From positions 1 to 5,831 of the forward strand of contig JAKBCJ010000311.1 in assembly GCA_021807975.1 (NCBI GenBank): DNA of 5,831 nt, written 5' to 3'. The notes below the pieces were generated by a model. It did not search any database, had not been told where the DNA came from, and saw only the letters and a list, made by a program, of their open reading frames with translations. Shown one piece after another: positions 5,136 to 5,831 of this stretch. Source of the DNA: Pseudomonadota bacterium (GTDB lineage: Bacteria; Pseudomonadota; Alphaproteobacteria; Acetobacterales; Acetobacteraceae). The position numbers were made by a program, and so were the translations under genes. Every line of letters starts with the position of its first letter. Within the stretch, counting starts at the first letter, position 1.

Positions 5136-5831
5136 ATGGGCGACAGCGCGCAAACCGACCGGCGACCATCCCCCGACGCATTGCTGCGGGAGGCTCAGAA
5201 GGCCCATCGCGGCCGGCTGAAGATCTTCCTGGGCGCCGCGCCGGGCGTGGGCAAAACGTATGAAATGCTGTCGGCCGCGCACGCCCGCCTGCGCGAAAAT
5301 ACCGATGTGGTCATCGGCGTCGTGGAAACCCACGGCCGAAGCGAAACCCGGGCCCTGACCCGGGGCCTTGAAGCCATTCCGCCGCGGACGATCACCTATC
5401 GCGACCATACGCTAACGGAAATGGACCTGGATGCCATACTGGTCAGGCACCCCGACCTGGTGCTGGTGGATGAGCTGGCCCACACCAACGCGCCGGAAAG
5501 CCGCCATCCGAAGCGGTATCTGGATGTCGAGGAACTGCTGGCGGCCGGCATCGATGTCTATACCACCCTCAACATCCAGCACGTCGAAAGCCTCAACGAC
5601 GTCGTCGCTCGGATTACCCGCATCCGGGTGCGCGAAACCGTACCGGACTCGGTGATCGAGCGCGCCGACGACATCGAGCTGATCGACCTGACCCCGGACG
5701 ACCTGATCCAGCGCCTGAAGGAGGGGAAGGTCTATGTGCCCGCGCAGGCGCAACGCGCGGTGCGGCACTATTTCCAGCCCGGCAACCTGACCGCGCTGCG
5801 GGAACTCGCGTTGCGGCGCACCGCCCATCTG
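5136..5831 (+). CDS. kdpD: KdpD, osmosensitive potassium-responsive sensor histidine kinase, N-terminal part (3' end outside window)
   Basis: The frame is open from ATG 5136 to the right edge: 232 codons of a protein usually near 900 residues. The visible part is the cytoplasmic KdpD sensor domain, preceded by RPSPDALLREA. It contains a Walker A motif GAAPGVGKT at 33-41 and a Walker B-like stretch LVLVDELAHTNAP at 108-120. Further family blocks are GVVETHGR at 61-68, ESRHPKRYLDVEELL at 121-135, IQHVESLNDVV at 147-157, VRETVPDSV at 165-173, RLKEGKVYVPAQAQRA at 193-208 and GNLTALRELALRRTA at 216-230. The USP-like domain, four membrane helices, GAF region and kinase core are expected beyond the edge. 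In E. coli KdpD phosphorylates KdpE under potassium limitation to activate kdpFABC. The start abuts the kdpC TAG. GGAGA (5128-5132), within the last kdpC codons, sits rather close to it, so coupling to kdpC translation probably matters. Confidence 0.97.
   Translation, partial: MGDSAQTDRRPSPDALLREAQKAHRGRLKIFLGAAPGVGKTYEMLSAAHARLRENTDVVIGVVETHGRSETRALTRGLEAIPPRTITYRDHTLTEMDLDAILVRHPDLVLVDELAHTNAPESRHPKRYLDVEELLAAGIDVYTTLNIQHVESLNDVVARITRIRVRETVPDSVIERADDIELIDLTPDDLIQRLKEGKVYVPAQAQRAVRHYFQPGNLTALRELALRRTAHL

Noticed and set aside
1..5831. CRISPR arrays, tRNA or rRNA genes, insertion sequences, phage or defence genes
   Set aside because: No spaced repeats, RNA gene signatures, transposase motifs or terminal inverted repeats were seen; the window is filled by the kdp operon.

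Overview
The window carries a canonical high-affinity potassium uptake operon, kdp, from a GC-rich proteobacterium. I infer an alphaproteobacterium, possibly of the Rhodospirillales/Acetobacteraceae type, from the strong G/C bias at third codon positions, the ATGNNGSAF filter form in KdpA and the KPERF end of KdpF. The taxonomic guess is weak because no rRNA or other marker is present. All genes lie on the + strand.

Layout: bases 1-212 are the 3' end of an enoyl-CoA hydratase/isomerase family gene, unrelated to potassium transport. Bases 213-398 are a non-coding gap. It holds a 9-bp perfect hairpin (234-258) that may end the upstream transcript, an AT-rich island (about 268-289) that is the best candidate for promoter and operator DNA, a second hairpin (298-313), and a stretch (324-391) that can fold into a compact three-way junction covering the Shine-Dalgarno of the next gene. 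Then come two tiny membrane-protein genes, a 27-residue ORF (399-482) and kdpF (493-582). They are followed by kdpA (646-2355), kdpB (2403-4487), kdpC (4530-5135) and the start of kdpD (5136 to the window edge).

How the genes work together: KdpA is the potassium-selective channel-like subunit. KdpB is the P-type ATPase that powers transport. KdpC is a single-span accessory subunit thought to raise ATP affinity. KdpF is a small membrane peptide that stabilises the complex. KdpD is the sensor histidine kinase that, with KdpE (expected just downstream but outside the window), turns the operon on when potassium is limiting. kdpC and kdpD are joined stop-to-start (TAGATG), so pump and sensor are probably co-translated.

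I looked for a new system and did not find one. The catalytic and filter motifs are intact and the gene order is the textbook one. The points worth a second look are the extra small ORF ahead of kdpF, the possible RNA fold over its ribosome binding site, the inverted repeats upstream, and small family-level deviations in KdpA and KdpB.
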